64,000 nucleotides of DNA from Phycisphaerales bacterium (GTDB lineage: Bacteria > Planctomycetota > Phycisphaerae > Phycisphaerales > UBA1924): positions 81,283 to 145,282 of the forward strand of contig JADZER010000059.1 in the NCBI GenBank assembly GCA_020850415.1, read 5' to 3'. Below are positions 36,774 to 44,834 of the stretch, piece after piece. Both the position numbers and the translations under genes were made by a program. Position 1 is the stretch's first letter, and every line of letters begins with the position of its first letter. The notes beneath the pieces are model-generated. The model searched no databases and was not told the origin of the DNA. It worked only from the letters and a program-made list of their open reading frames with translations.

Positions 36774-36799
36774 GTCACGCCCGGTTCCCCGGGCGTGAC
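36774..36799 (-). terminator. Hairpin after the 373-residue dockerin gene
   Basis: GTCACGCCCGG pairs perfectly with CCGGGCGTGAC around a 4-base loop, 55 bases downstream of the dockerin gene stop on the minus strand. No T-run follows. Confidence 0.5.
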
Positions 36800-36853
36800 G
36801 GGAGCTGCGAGCGCCGGCGGGCTGCGTTCGCCCCGCCGACGATTGGTGGCCGC

Positions 36854-37975
36854 TTACGGGCAGCCGGCGACCCACCGGTTCAGGTACTCGATGAAGTCGA
36901 TGGTGTTGGCGGTGCCGTCGCCGTTGGTGTCGGCGAAGCAGGGGTTGTCAAGGACGATCCGCTGATCGACCAGGCAGCCGCGGTCGCCGGCGCTGTTGCG
37001 GGCGGTGACGCGGACGAAGTAGATGCCTGTGGGAACATTGCCCGGGATGGTGTAGTTGACGGTGGACTTGGTGGCCGAGTGCCGGACATCGGTGAACTCG
37101 GCGTCCTTGGCCAGCTCGATGATGTAGCTCGACGCGCCGCAGGCGGCGCCCCAGGTGATCTGCACGCCCGGGGTCAGGTTGAAGGTCGGCACGCTGATGG
37201 TGAAGAAGGCCGGCGGGTAGGAGGGGGCGTTGGAGGTGTTGCCGGTGACGGCGATATCGTCGATGGCCCACCACCAGTTGTTGCCGGCGTTGTAGTAGCC
37301 GAACCGGACGAGCATGCTCCCGGCGCCACCGGGGTTGTTGATGGCGATCGAGCGGGTGCCGTTGAAGATATCGTCCTGGAAGTCACCGCTGCCGCTGTCG
37401 CTGGAGTAGTGCTGGACGGTGGACCAGGTCGAGCCGCCGTCGAAGGACACCTCGACGCTGGCCTCCTGCGGGGTCTCATCGCGCCAGCTCTCGACGAAGT
37501 TCAGAGTCACGCTGTTCGCCGCGACGCCGGTGAGGCTGATCGGGGCCGTAGTGACATACGCGTTGTAGGGGCCGCACCCCTGGCGGTTGAAGTCGTCCCA
37601 CTCGTCGCCGTCGGCGATGAGGCAAGCGCCCTTCTGGTAGTGGCCGTCCTTGACGGTAAAGTCGCTGCGACGCTGGTCGCCGCCGGTGAACTGCCACCAG
37701 GCGCCGCTGGCGATGTTCCAGCCCTGCCACTCGGTGACGCCGTCACCGGTGCAGGAGAAGGTGTCGGACCAGCCGGCGGGCAGGTCGGGGGTCCACACAT
37801 CGTCCACCTGGCCGCCCGAGCCGGTGTCGATGCCCTCCATCACATTCATACCCAGGTCGATCGAGTCGAAGTCCTCGGCGAAGATGACCTGGCACTGCTG
37901 CGCGACGGCCGACGAGGCCAGGGCAGCGATCGCTGCGCCGGCCAAGGCCGCCAGGATGTTGCTGTTGTTCTTCAT
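36854..37975 (-). CDS. Secreted GC-dockerin protein, paralogue 1
   Basis: This is a 373-residue protein with signal ALASSAVAQQ. Next come VIFAEDFDSIDLG and EGIDTGSGG, followed by a beta-sandwich domain in which several aromatic blocks (GWNIASGAWWQFTGGDQR, EWDDF, FVESWRD, NNWWWAIDDIAVTG) repeat those of the neighbouring 38083-39303 gene. A fibronectin-like domain (APSYPPAFFTISVPTF) and a dockerin end (DTNGDGTANTIDFIEYLNRW) close it. The WWAIDDI block recalls MAM/concanavalin-like or carbohydrate-binding jelly-roll modules. No catalytic residues are seen. It is probably a surface or extracellular binding protein. Confidence 0.75.
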   Translation of the reverse strand: MKNNSNILAALAGAAIAALASSAVAQQCQVIFAEDFDSIDLGMNVMEGIDTGSGGQVDDVWTPDLPAGWSDTFSCTGDGVTEWQGWNIASGAWWQFTGGDQRRSDFTVKDGHYQKGACLIADGDEWDDFNRQGCGPYNAYVTTAPISLTGVAANSVTLNFVESWRDETPQEASVEVSFDGGSTWSTVQHYSSDSGSGDFQDDIFNGTRSIAINNPGGAGSMLVRFGYYNAGNNWWWAIDDIAVTGNTSNAPSYPPAFFTISVPTFNLTPGVQITWGAACGASSYIIELAKDAEFTDVRHSATKSTVNYTIPGNVPTGIYFVRVTARNSAGDRGCLVDQRIVLDNPCFADTNGDGTANTIDFIEYLNRWVAGCP

Positions 37976-38048
37976 CGCTTTCTCTCTCGGGGCTGGGAGC
38001 CCCATGAACTCGCGCCCCCGTGGGGCGGAGATTGGTTCGTTCTACCCG

Positions 38049-38070
38049 CCGCCCGGCAACGACCGGGCGG
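38049..38070 (-). terminator. Hairpin between the two dockerin paralogues
   Basis: CCGCCCGG pairs with CCGGGCGG around a 6-base loop, 12 bases past the stop of the upstream paralogue (minus strand). Confidence 0.45.
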
Positions 38071-38082
38071 CACGCTCTCGCC

Positions 38083-39303
38083 TCAGTTGCAGCCGTTCGA
38101 CCAGTAGTTCAGGTACCGCAGGAAGTCCTGGGTGTTGGAGATCCCGTTGCCGTCGAGGTCCGACGGGCAGGTGTTGTCAACACCGATCTGCTTGGACTTC
38201 TCGAAGGTGCCGAGGCTGTTCTTGGCGATCACCTTGACCCAGTACACGCCGGCCTGCAGCACGCCGTTGGCGGGGGTGTACGCAAGGTTGAAGGTCTCGT
38301 CCTGGAGGACCACATCGGTGAAGGCCGCGTCGTTGGCGAAGACCACCTCGTAGCTCGTCGCGTTGAGCGACGCCGTCCAGGTGATGTCGGGCGTGGTGTC
38401 GGGGTTGAAGGTCAGGGCGTTCAGCGTGAAGTCCTGCGGCGGGTCGACGGGGTCGCCCGAGTCGATGAACACCTTGATGTCGTCGATGGCCCACCACCAG
38501 TCGTTGGCCGCGTCGAACATCTCGAAGGAGATCTCCATGGTCGAGGCGCCCGAGGGGTTGGCAAGCACGATGTCGACCGTCTCGTTCTCGGCGTCGGGGT
38601 GGAAGTTCGGGTCGTTCGCGTCGCTGGACCAGTACAGGTACTCCTCCCAGGCCCCGCCGTCGAAGCGGACCGACATGCGGCCCTGCTGGTTGCGGTCGTC
38701 CTTCTCCGGACGCCAGCTGGAGTCAAAGCGGATGATCAGGTCATCGCCCGCGGCGCTCGAGACATCGATCACCGGGCTGATGATCTCGGTGTCGAACGGC
38801 CCGACGCTCTCCGGGTCGTCGATGAACGGGTCGTAGTCGTCCCACTCGTCGGGGTCGGCGACCAGCACCTTGCCGGAGGCCTTGGTGAAGAAGCTGCGGT
38901 TCTGGTCGCCGGCGGTGAACTGCCACCACTGGTAGTCCGTGACCGACCAGCCCTGCCACTCCAGGGTGCCGATGCCGGGCAGGCTGAAGGTCGCGCTCCA
39001 GTCGCCGAAGGTCCAATCGCCGTCGAACTCGGTGTTCGCGTACCCGAAGCTCGCGCAGTCGATGAAGTCCGGGCCGCAGCCGGGGTTCTCGATGTTCGTC
39101 TGCTCGCAGAACACGCCGTCGCCGATGAACGCCTGCTCCTGGCAGCCGATCTCGCCGGTGTCGACGCCCTCGTCCTGGTTCTGGAAAAGCGGGAAGCTCT
39201 CGAAGTCTTCCTCGAACAGGACCTGTGCCATCGCCGGGGCGGCGGACAGGCCGCAGACCGCGAGCAGGATGCCCGCCTGGCTCGCGCCGTTGACTCTCCT
39301 CAT
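38083..39303 (-). CDS. Secreted GC-dockerin protein, paralogue 2
   Basis: This 406-residue protein has a signal ending SAAPAMAQ. It shares the plan of the next gene: VLFEEDFESFPLFQNQDEG, EWQGWSVTDYQWWQFTAGDQ, EWDDYDPFI, NDWWWAIDDIKVF, a fibronectin-like domain (PDITWTASLNATSYEVVF) and a dockerin end (DLDGNGISNTQDFLRYLNYW, then SNGCN). It differs by an added Cys-rich insertion near residues 60-100 (GCQEQAF, CEQTNIENPGCG). The ATG at 39303 is preceded by GAGGAG. Clearly a tandem duplication with paralogue 1. Confidence 0.75.
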   Translation of the reverse strand: MRRVNGASQAGILLAVCGLSAAPAMAQVLFEEDFESFPLFQNQDEGVDTGEIGCQEQAFIGDGVFCEQTNIENPGCGPDFIDCASFGYANTEFDGDWTFGDWSATFSLPGIGTLEWQGWSVTDYQWWQFTAGDQNRSFFTKASGKVLVADPDEWDDYDPFIDDPESVGPFDTEIISPVIDVSSAAGDDLIIRFDSSWRPEKDDRNQQGRMSVRFDGGAWEEYLYWSSDANDPNFHPDAENETVDIVLANPSGASTMEISFEMFDAANDWWWAIDDIKVFIDSGDPVDPPQDFTLNALTFNPDTTPDITWTASLNATSYEVVFANDAAFTDVVLQDETFNLAYTPANGVLQAGVYWVKVIAKNSLGTFEKSKQIGVDNTCPSDLDGNGISNTQDFLRYLNYWSNGCN

Positions 39304-39730
39304 GATGCTGACTCCTCGCAAAGAACTTTGCGGTGCAGGTTTGGACGCGACACGCGCCGCGGCCGCTGTTCACGCTGGTGGTGACGCCTGAAAGCGCCAG
39401 GGAGCGTACAGACGCGGCCGTCGTTGTCGAGAGGCGCAACGCATGCCTTGCGAGCATTTGACACAACTCCCGCCCGCCGTGCGCGCGTTGTCGCCGTGTC
39501 CATGCGCTAAGAATTGCACCGCGCCACCCCCACACCCGAGTGGATCGACCCGGCCGTTCTAGCGCGGAACTAGTGCATAGCACTGGTCCCACGCCCGAAC
39601 GCCCCGCCCCACACCCGCCCGACGCTCGGCACATCGCCCGATTTGCCCAAGTTTGTGTTAAGGGGTAGCGAGTGAAGCGCGAAGATCGGCGGCAGCCCCG
39701 CCGAGACCGGGTGCTCCGGCGGGCTGAGTC
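39304..39730. other. Intergenic region between the phn operon and the dockerin pair
   Basis: This 427-bp region has no gene that can be supported. The left part must hold the promoter for the dockerin genes; TCGACA and TACGCT 16 bases apart on the minus strand are a weak candidate. A hairpin near 39694-39725 lies just after phnW. Short ORFs in it look like GC artefacts. Confidence 0.4.
39694..39725 (-). terminator. Possible terminator hairpin of the phn operon
   Basis: AGCC-CGCCG pairs with CGGCG-GGGCT around a 13-base loop with one bulged base. It lies 6 bases after the phnW stop (minus strand). Confidence 0.4.
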
Positions 39731-40861
39731 TTAGCGCATCGATGCCGCGGAGATGTGGATTGCGCCGAGCAACGCCCGCACATCGGCGGGGAACACCCGC
39801 CCGATCGTCCCAACCCGGAAGCACCGCTCACGGGTCAGCTTCCCCGGGTAGATCAGGTACCCCTGCCCGCTCAGGTCGGCGTACAGCCGCTCAAACGAGA
39901 ACCCTTGCCACGACGGGTACCGGAAGGTCGTGATGATGTGGCTCCGCAGCCGCTCCGGCAGGTAGCACTCGAACCCCAGGCCCGTCATGCCCGCGACCAG
40001 CTCCCTGTGATTCGCCCCGTACCGCGCCGCGCGAGCCCCGACACCACCCTCCGCCTCGAGCTCCAGCAAGGCCCTGTGAAACGCCGCGATCACCCCGGTC
40101 GGCGGCGTGAACCGGAACTGACCATCCCTCTCCAACCCCTCGTGCTGGGCGAGCAGGTCCATCGTGACCGAGCGCGACCACCCACGGGTCTCGCGCAACG
40201 CCTCCAGCCTCGCGATGACGAAGCTGAACCCCGGCACCCCCTCGACGCACTTGTTGGCCGAGCTGACGAGGTAGTCGATGGGCGTCCCCGCCATGTCGAT
40301 CGGGATCCCCCCGAACGAGCTCATCGCGTCGACAAACAGCCTGCGCCCGGCCTCGCCGACCACCCCGGCGATGGCCCCGAGCGGGTTGAGCAGGCCCGTG
40401 GTGGTCTCGCAGTGCGTGACGACCACATGCGTCACGCCCGGGTGCTCCGCGATCGCCCGGCCCAAAGCCCCGGGGTCCACCGGCTGGTCCTCCTCGAACT
40501 CCACCGCGTGGGTCGTGATGCCCAGCGTCCTCGCCAGCTCCACATGCCGCCGGCCGTACGCCCCGTTGACCGCCACCAGCACCTCCGCCCCGCGCGCAAC
40601 CGTCGAGGCGAACACCGACTCCAGCCCGAAGGTGCCGCTGCCCTGCATCGGGATCGCGGCGAACCGGTCCGGCCCCACCCCCCCCACCTCCAGCAGGCGC
40701 CGGCGGACATCCCGCACCATCTCGATGAACGCCCCGTCCCGCGACCCGTAGTCGTGGAGCATCGCCTGCTTCACGCTCAGACTCGTCGTGAGCGGGCCAG
40801 GCGTAAAGAGCAGCTTGTCCTTGGCGGCGGGCAGGGTCGCGATGGGATGGTGGTCGGGCAT
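39731..40861 (-). CDS. phnW: 2-aminoethylphosphonate:pyruvate transaminase
   Basis: PhnW converts 2-aminoethylphosphonate and pyruvate to phosphonoacetaldehyde and L-alanine, using PLP. The protein has 376 residues, usual for the family. It shows LLFTPGPLTTSLSVKQAML, DYGSRDGAFIEMVRDVRR, MQGSGTFGLES, THCETTTGLLNPLG, DAMSSFGGIPID, and the PLP lysine in SSANKCVEGVPGFSFV near residue 202. ATG at 40861 is chosen because CGGAG precedes it and the family motif starts soon after; a GTG at 40921 would add 20 unfamiliar residues. It is the last gene of the operon, 67 bases after phnY. Confidence 0.92.
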   Translation of the reverse strand: MPDHHPIATLPAAKDKLLFTPGPLTTSLSVKQAMLHDYGSRDGAFIEMVRDVRRRLLEVGGVGPDRFAAIPMQGSGTFGLESVFASTVARGAEVLVAVNGAYGRRHVELARTLGITTHAVEFEEDQPVDPGALGRAIAEHPGVTHVVVTHCETTTGLLNPLGAIAGVVGEAGRRLFVDAMSSFGGIPIDMAGTPIDYLVSSANKCVEGVPGFSFVIARLEALRETRGWSRSVTMDLLAQHEGLERDGQFRFTPPTGVIAAFHRALLELEAEGGVGARAARYGANHRELVAGMTGLGFECYLPERLRSHIITTFRYPSWQGFSFERLYADLSGQGYLIYPGKLTRERCFRVGTIGRVFPADVRALLGAIHISAASMR

Positions 40862-40928
40862 CGTGCCGGCTCCGGGTTGGGGGTCGGGGTGAGAGTCGAG
40901 AGCGTAGAAGCCGGCCGACACCGGCGCC

Positions 40929-42383
40929 CTACCAGGGCAGCGAGAATGTCTTCACGGTGGTCATGAACTTCATCGCCTCGATGACCCCCTCCTTGACGCC
41001 CAGCCCCGAGTCCTTCACGCCGCCGAAGGGCGAGCACTCGATCCGGTACCCCGGGACCTGGTTGACATTGACCGTGCCGGTCTTGAGCCGCTTGACCGCC
41101 TCCAGCGCCGCCCGCATGTCGTTGGTGACGATGCCGGAGGAGAGGCCGAAGTTGCTCGAGTTGGCGACCGCGATCGCGTCGTCAAGATCGCGCACCGCCA
41201 CGATCGGAGCCAGCGGGCCGAAGCTCTCCTTGACGATCATCTCCGCGTCGCGCGGGACATCGGCGATCACCGTCGGCTCCAGCTGGGCCCCGTCCCGGTT
41301 CCCGCCCGCCAGGACCCGGGCCCCCTGGGCAACCGCCTTGTGGACCCGGCCCTCCAGCACCCTCGCGGCCGCCTCGTCGATCACCGTCCCGATGCGCGTG
41401 GACTCGTCGCCAGGGTCGCCCACCGTGTACTCGGCGGTCCTGGCGACGAACCGCTCGGTGAACTCCGGGAGGATCGCCCCCTGCACAAGCAGCCGCTTCA
41501 CCGCCGTACACCGCTGTCCGCTGTTGCGGTAGCACCCCTCCGCCGCGAGCTTCACCGCCAGCTCCATGTCCGCGTCGTCCAGCACGATCAACGGGTCGTT
41601 GCCGCCCAGCTCCAGGCAGAGCTTCTTGTACCCGGCGTTCGCGGCGATCCGCCTGCCGATCTCGGTCGACCCGGTGAAACTCACCAGCCGGATCCGCTCG
41701 TCGCGGATGAGCGGCTCCACCACCTCCCCGATCCCGCCGACAAAGGTCGACAGCATCCAGCCCGGAAGGCCGGCCTCGTAGAGGAGCTCCGTGAACCGGA
41801 TCGCCGTGATCGGCGTCTTCTCGGAGGGCTTGAGGAGCATGGGCACGCCCGCGGCGATCGCCGGAGCAACCTTGTGCGCGACCTGATTGAGCGGGTGGTT
41901 AAACGGGCTGATCGCGAACACCAGCTCGAGCGGCTCTCGGATCGTGAAGATCTTCCGGGCCTGCCCCTGGGGCGAGATGTCGCACGAGAAGATCTGCCCG
42001 TCGTCCTTCAGCGCCTCCATCGCGCTGAACTGGAGCACATCCAACGCCCGCCCGACCTCGTACCGGGTCTCCCGCATGCACAGCCCGGCCTCGGAGCGGA
42101 TGCACTGCGCGAACTCGTCCGCCCGGGCCTTGAGCAGGTCGCGGGCCCGGTTCAGGATCTCGTACCGCTGGTATCGCGTGAGCGGCTCGCCCCCCGCGAG
42201 CATCGCCCGCACCGCCGACTCGACCCGGTCGCGCCCCACCATCGCGACCTCACCGACCACCTCCCCCGTGTAGGGGTAGGTCACGGCCAGGGTGGCGTCG
42301 GCGTGCACGGCCTCACCGGCGAGGTACGCGGGCACGCGCCCGGACCGGACTGGGGGGACGGCTGTGGTGGTGGCCGAACTCAT
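40929..42383 (-). CDS. phnY: Phosphonoacetaldehyde dehydrogenase
   Basis: This 484-residue enzyme of the aldehyde dehydrogenase superfamily oxidises phosphonoacetaldehyde to phosphonoacetate with NAD+. Visible motifs are FAISPFNHPLNQVAHKVAPA, LLKPSEKTPITA, SFTGSTEIGRRI, the general-base Glu in CLELGGNDPLIVLDDADM (near residue 254) and the catalytic Cys in NSGQRCTAVKRLL (near residue 288). The SGQRCTAVKR block is typical of the PhnY/lactaldehyde dehydrogenase subgroup. AAGGGAG precedes the ATG. It lies 15 bases after the FAD enzyme gene and links phnW and PbfA-like products to phnA. Confidence 0.9.
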   Translation of the reverse strand: MSSATTTAVPPVRSGRVPAYLAGEAVHADATLAVTYPYTGEVVGEVAMVGRDRVESAVRAMLAGGEPLTRYQRYEILNRARDLLKARADEFAQCIRSEAGLCMRETRYEVGRALDVLQFSAMEALKDDGQIFSCDISPQGQARKIFTIREPLELVFAISPFNHPLNQVAHKVAPAIAAGVPMLLKPSEKTPITAIRFTELLYEAGLPGWMLSTFVGGIGEVVEPLIRDERIRLVSFTGSTEIGRRIAANAGYKKLCLELGGNDPLIVLDDADMELAVKLAAEGCYRNSGQRCTAVKRLLVQGAILPEFTERFVARTAEYTVGDPGDESTRIGTVIDEAAARVLEGRVHKAVAQGARVLAGGNRDGAQLEPTVIADVPRDAEMIVKESFGPLAPIVAVRDLDDAIAVANSSNFGLSSGIVTNDMRAALEAVKRLKTGTVNVNQVPGYRIECSPFGGVKDSGLGVKEGVIEAMKFMTTVKTFSLPW

Positions 42384-42398
42384 CGCATCGATCTCCCT

Positions 42399-43574
42399 TC
42401 AGCCCGCGCCGACCGGCGGCACGGGGGCGTGCTCGGTGATCCCAAGCTCGAAACAGACCTCTTCCGCAAGACCAAACGACAGGGTCATGCCCGCCCCGCC
42501 GACGCCGGTGATCACCGCCACGCCCTCGGCCGGATGCCGAACAAACGGCGCCGACGGGTCGGTCAGCTTCGCGTAGGTGCCCAGCCACCGGTCGGCGATC
42601 CGCAGGTCCAGGCCCGACAGCATGCGCCGGGTGTGGTCGAGGATCAGGTCTTCGACCTCCTGCCGGTACTCGCAGTCAAAGTCCGGCCCGTACTCGTGCG
42701 AATCGCCGAGGATCAGTTCGCCTCCCTCGGTCTGGCTCGCCATCACATTCAGCCCCCAGCGGTCCAGCTCGGGCCGCTCGCGGGCGACGCGGGCGCGGAG
42801 CGCCCCAACGCTCTCCAGGCCCTCGAACGCACCGTAGAACCGAAGACTCAGGCCCCCGGCGATGTGCGGCCCCAGCGCGAACCCCTCCCGCTGCGGCACC
42901 GTGCGCATCATCTGCAGCTTGCACCGCGTGAGACCCGGTGTGGACGCGTATACCTCAGGGTAGAGCGTGCGAAAGTCATCCCCCGACGCGACGATCGCGT
43001 GCCCGACCTCCCAAGACTCCCCGGCCGCGGTCCCGATCCGCGCCATCTCAACCCGGGTCACTGTCGAGCCGAAGCAGAACCGGACGCCCAACTCACGGGC
43101 CAGGTAGGCCGTGATCCGCGGGATCGCCCGCCTGGACTCGATCCTGATCTCCGTCGCGCTCGAGAGGCAACCGAGCAATCCATCCGGGTTCGCGTGCGGC
43201 ACGCGCCGGAGCGTCGCCCCCTTGCCCAGCGCCTCGACCTGATAGCCCCACCCCGGGGCGCGGGCGGCACACTCCTCCACCACCGCCATCTCGTCGGGCG
43301 CGTAGGCAAGGAAGACCGAGCCGGTCGGCTGCGTCCAGAGGCCGGCCTTCTCGGCCAGTTCCAGCCACGCGCCGCGGCTGCGCATCGCCCGGTCGAACAG
43401 CACGCCCGGCGTCTGACCGATCGGCCAGAACGCCCCGAAATTCCGGACCGACGCCCCGAGCGCCCGGGAGTTACGCTCGAACACCACCACCGACCGGCCG
43501 GCCCGCGCAGCGACAAAGGCGTGGGCCAGCCCCACGATCCCCGCTCCGACGATGCCGACATCCGCCCGCTGCAT
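42399..43574 (-). CDS. FAD-dependent oxidoreductase of the phosphonate-associated TIGR03364/PbfC-PbfD type
   Basis: This 391-residue amine oxidase-like flavoprotein has an N-terminal dinucleotide fold (DVGIVGAGIVGLAHAFVAAR), then SVRNFGAFWPIGQTPGVLFD, RCKLQMMRTVP, GELILGDSHEYGPDFDCEYR and a C-terminal FAD site ITGVGGAGMTLSFGLAEE. Enzymes of this group occur in phosphonate gene clusters and oxidise aminoethylphosphonate or N-methyl-aminoethylphosphonate to phosphonoacetaldehyde. The exact substrate here is inferred from the operon. GGGGGAGG precedes the ATG. It is 15 bases from both neighbours (phnA upstream, phnY downstream). Confidence 0.82.
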   Translation of the reverse strand: MQRADVGIVGAGIVGLAHAFVAARAGRSVVVFERNSRALGASVRNFGAFWPIGQTPGVLFDRAMRSRGAWLELAEKAGLWTQPTGSVFLAYAPDEMAVVEECAARAPGWGYQVEALGKGATLRRVPHANPDGLLGCLSSATEIRIESRRAIPRITAYLARELGVRFCFGSTVTRVEMARIGTAAGESWEVGHAIVASGDDFRTLYPEVYASTPGLTRCKLQMMRTVPQREGFALGPHIAGGLSLRFYGAFEGLESVGALRARVARERPELDRWGLNVMASQTEGGELILGDSHEYGPDFDCEYRQEVEDLILDHTRRMLSGLDLRIADRWLGTYAKLTDPSAPFVRHPAEGVAVITGVGGAGMTLSFGLAEEVCFELGITEHAPVPPVGAG

Positions 43575-43589
43575 CCGCCGCCTCCCCCG

Positions 43590-44834
43590 TCAGCTCCCCG
43601 TGCCGTTGATCGTGAAATCGAAGATGTCGAAGTTCCGCGGATCGCCCTCGGCCTTCGCCCGGTACGCCGCGTTGAGCGGCTCGGAGACGATCATCGGCAC
43701 CATCTCCTCGTACCGCCCCCCGTGCGAGCGGAGCGGGCGGTCCAGCTGCGACAGGTCGTGCTCCGCCGGGCTCGTGCCCAGCGTTGTGTCGCGCCCGCAC
43801 ATCACGACCAGGTCGCCGAGGCGCTCGGGGTGCAGCTGCAGCTTCTCGCACGCGATGTCCTTCTCCATCACCTCCGTCACCTCCGGCACGCCCATCAGGC
43901 CCCGCCGCACCCGCGCCAGATCCGTCCCCGGCGGCACATGCACCACCGCGAACGAGCCCAGCGACCCGTGGTGGGCCACATAGGGGTCGGTGATGGGCAG
44001 GATCACGCGGCACCCCGGCCCGACGAGCCTCAGCAGGATGGGGTCAAGGTACACGACACGGGGCCGTCCGTCGGCGCTGTGCTTGGCGTTCATGCCGTGG
44101 TCGGCCGTGATGCCCAGCACCACGCCCGCCGCGAGCAGCCGCCCGATCTGCTCGTCGAGCCGCGCGTGGAAGTCCAGGCTCTCGGGCTCCTCGGGCGCGA
44201 ACTTGTGCTGCATGTAGTCGGTCAGCGACAGATAGAGCAGGTCGGCGAGCCCCTGCTCGACCATCGCGGCCCCCGCCTTCAGGACATACACGCTCGCGTC
44301 CGGCGAGTAGATCGGCGGGGTCTTCTCGCCCACCAGCGCCTCGACGCCGTCGATGCCGTGCGTCCCCCGTTCCGCCTGGCCGGCCTTCTCGGCCGAGAAG
44401 CCGATCCCATCGAGGTCGTGGGCGAGGATGGTCCGGAGCTTCTCCTTGGCGGTGACGATCGCGCACCGGCGCCCGGCCCGCGCGGCCGTCGCGACGATCG
44501 TCGGGGCCTTGAGGAACTTCCCATCGTTCATCATGACCGCCCCGCCCGACTCGGGGTCGAGGAAGTAGTTGCCGTTGATCCCGTGGACCGCCGGCGGGGC
44601 CCCCGTGATGATCGACGAGTTGTTCGGGTTGGTGAACGAGGGGATGACGCCCCGCCCCATGAACCGCTTGCCCTTGCGGATCGCGCCCGCGAGGTTGGGC
44701 ATCCGCCCCCGGATCAGCGACTCGGAGAGGTACTCGTCGCCGCACCCGTCAACGCAGATCGCGGCATACACGCGTGCTCCGGGGCGGTAGGTGCGCCCGT
44801 TGACCTCGAATGTGCAGGGGACCGGGACGCTCAT
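43590..44834 (-). CDS. phnA: Phosphonoacetate hydrolase
   Basis: PhnA splits phosphonoacetate into acetate and phosphate, the step that frees phosphorus. The 414-residue protein is a zinc-dependent alkaline-phosphatase-superfamily enzyme: metal-site AAICVDGCGDEYL near residue 23, nucleophile Thr in PSFTNPNNSSIITGAP near residues 64-78, YLSLTDYMQHKFAPEEPES, ITADHGMNAKH and AHHGSLGSFAVVHVP. It starts at ATG overlapping the stop of the DUF5690 gene (ATGA), so translation is coupled to that transporter-like protein. Longer readings through that gene were rejected. Confidence 0.93.
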   Translation of the reverse strand: MSVPVPCTFEVNGRTYRPGARVYAAICVDGCGDEYLSESLIRGRMPNLAGAIRKGKRFMGRGVIPSFTNPNNSSIITGAPPAVHGINGNYFLDPESGGAVMMNDGKFLKAPTIVATAARAGRRCAIVTAKEKLRTILAHDLDGIGFSAEKAGQAERGTHGIDGVEALVGEKTPPIYSPDASVYVLKAGAAMVEQGLADLLYLSLTDYMQHKFAPEEPESLDFHARLDEQIGRLLAAGVVLGITADHGMNAKHSADGRPRVVYLDPILLRLVGPGCRVILPITDPYVAHHGSLGSFAVVHVPPGTDLARVRRGLMGVPEVTEVMEKDIACEKLQLHPERLGDLVVMCGRDTTLGTSPAEHDLSQLDRPLRSHGGRYEEMVPMIVSEPLNAAYRAKAEGDPRNFDIFDFTINGTGS

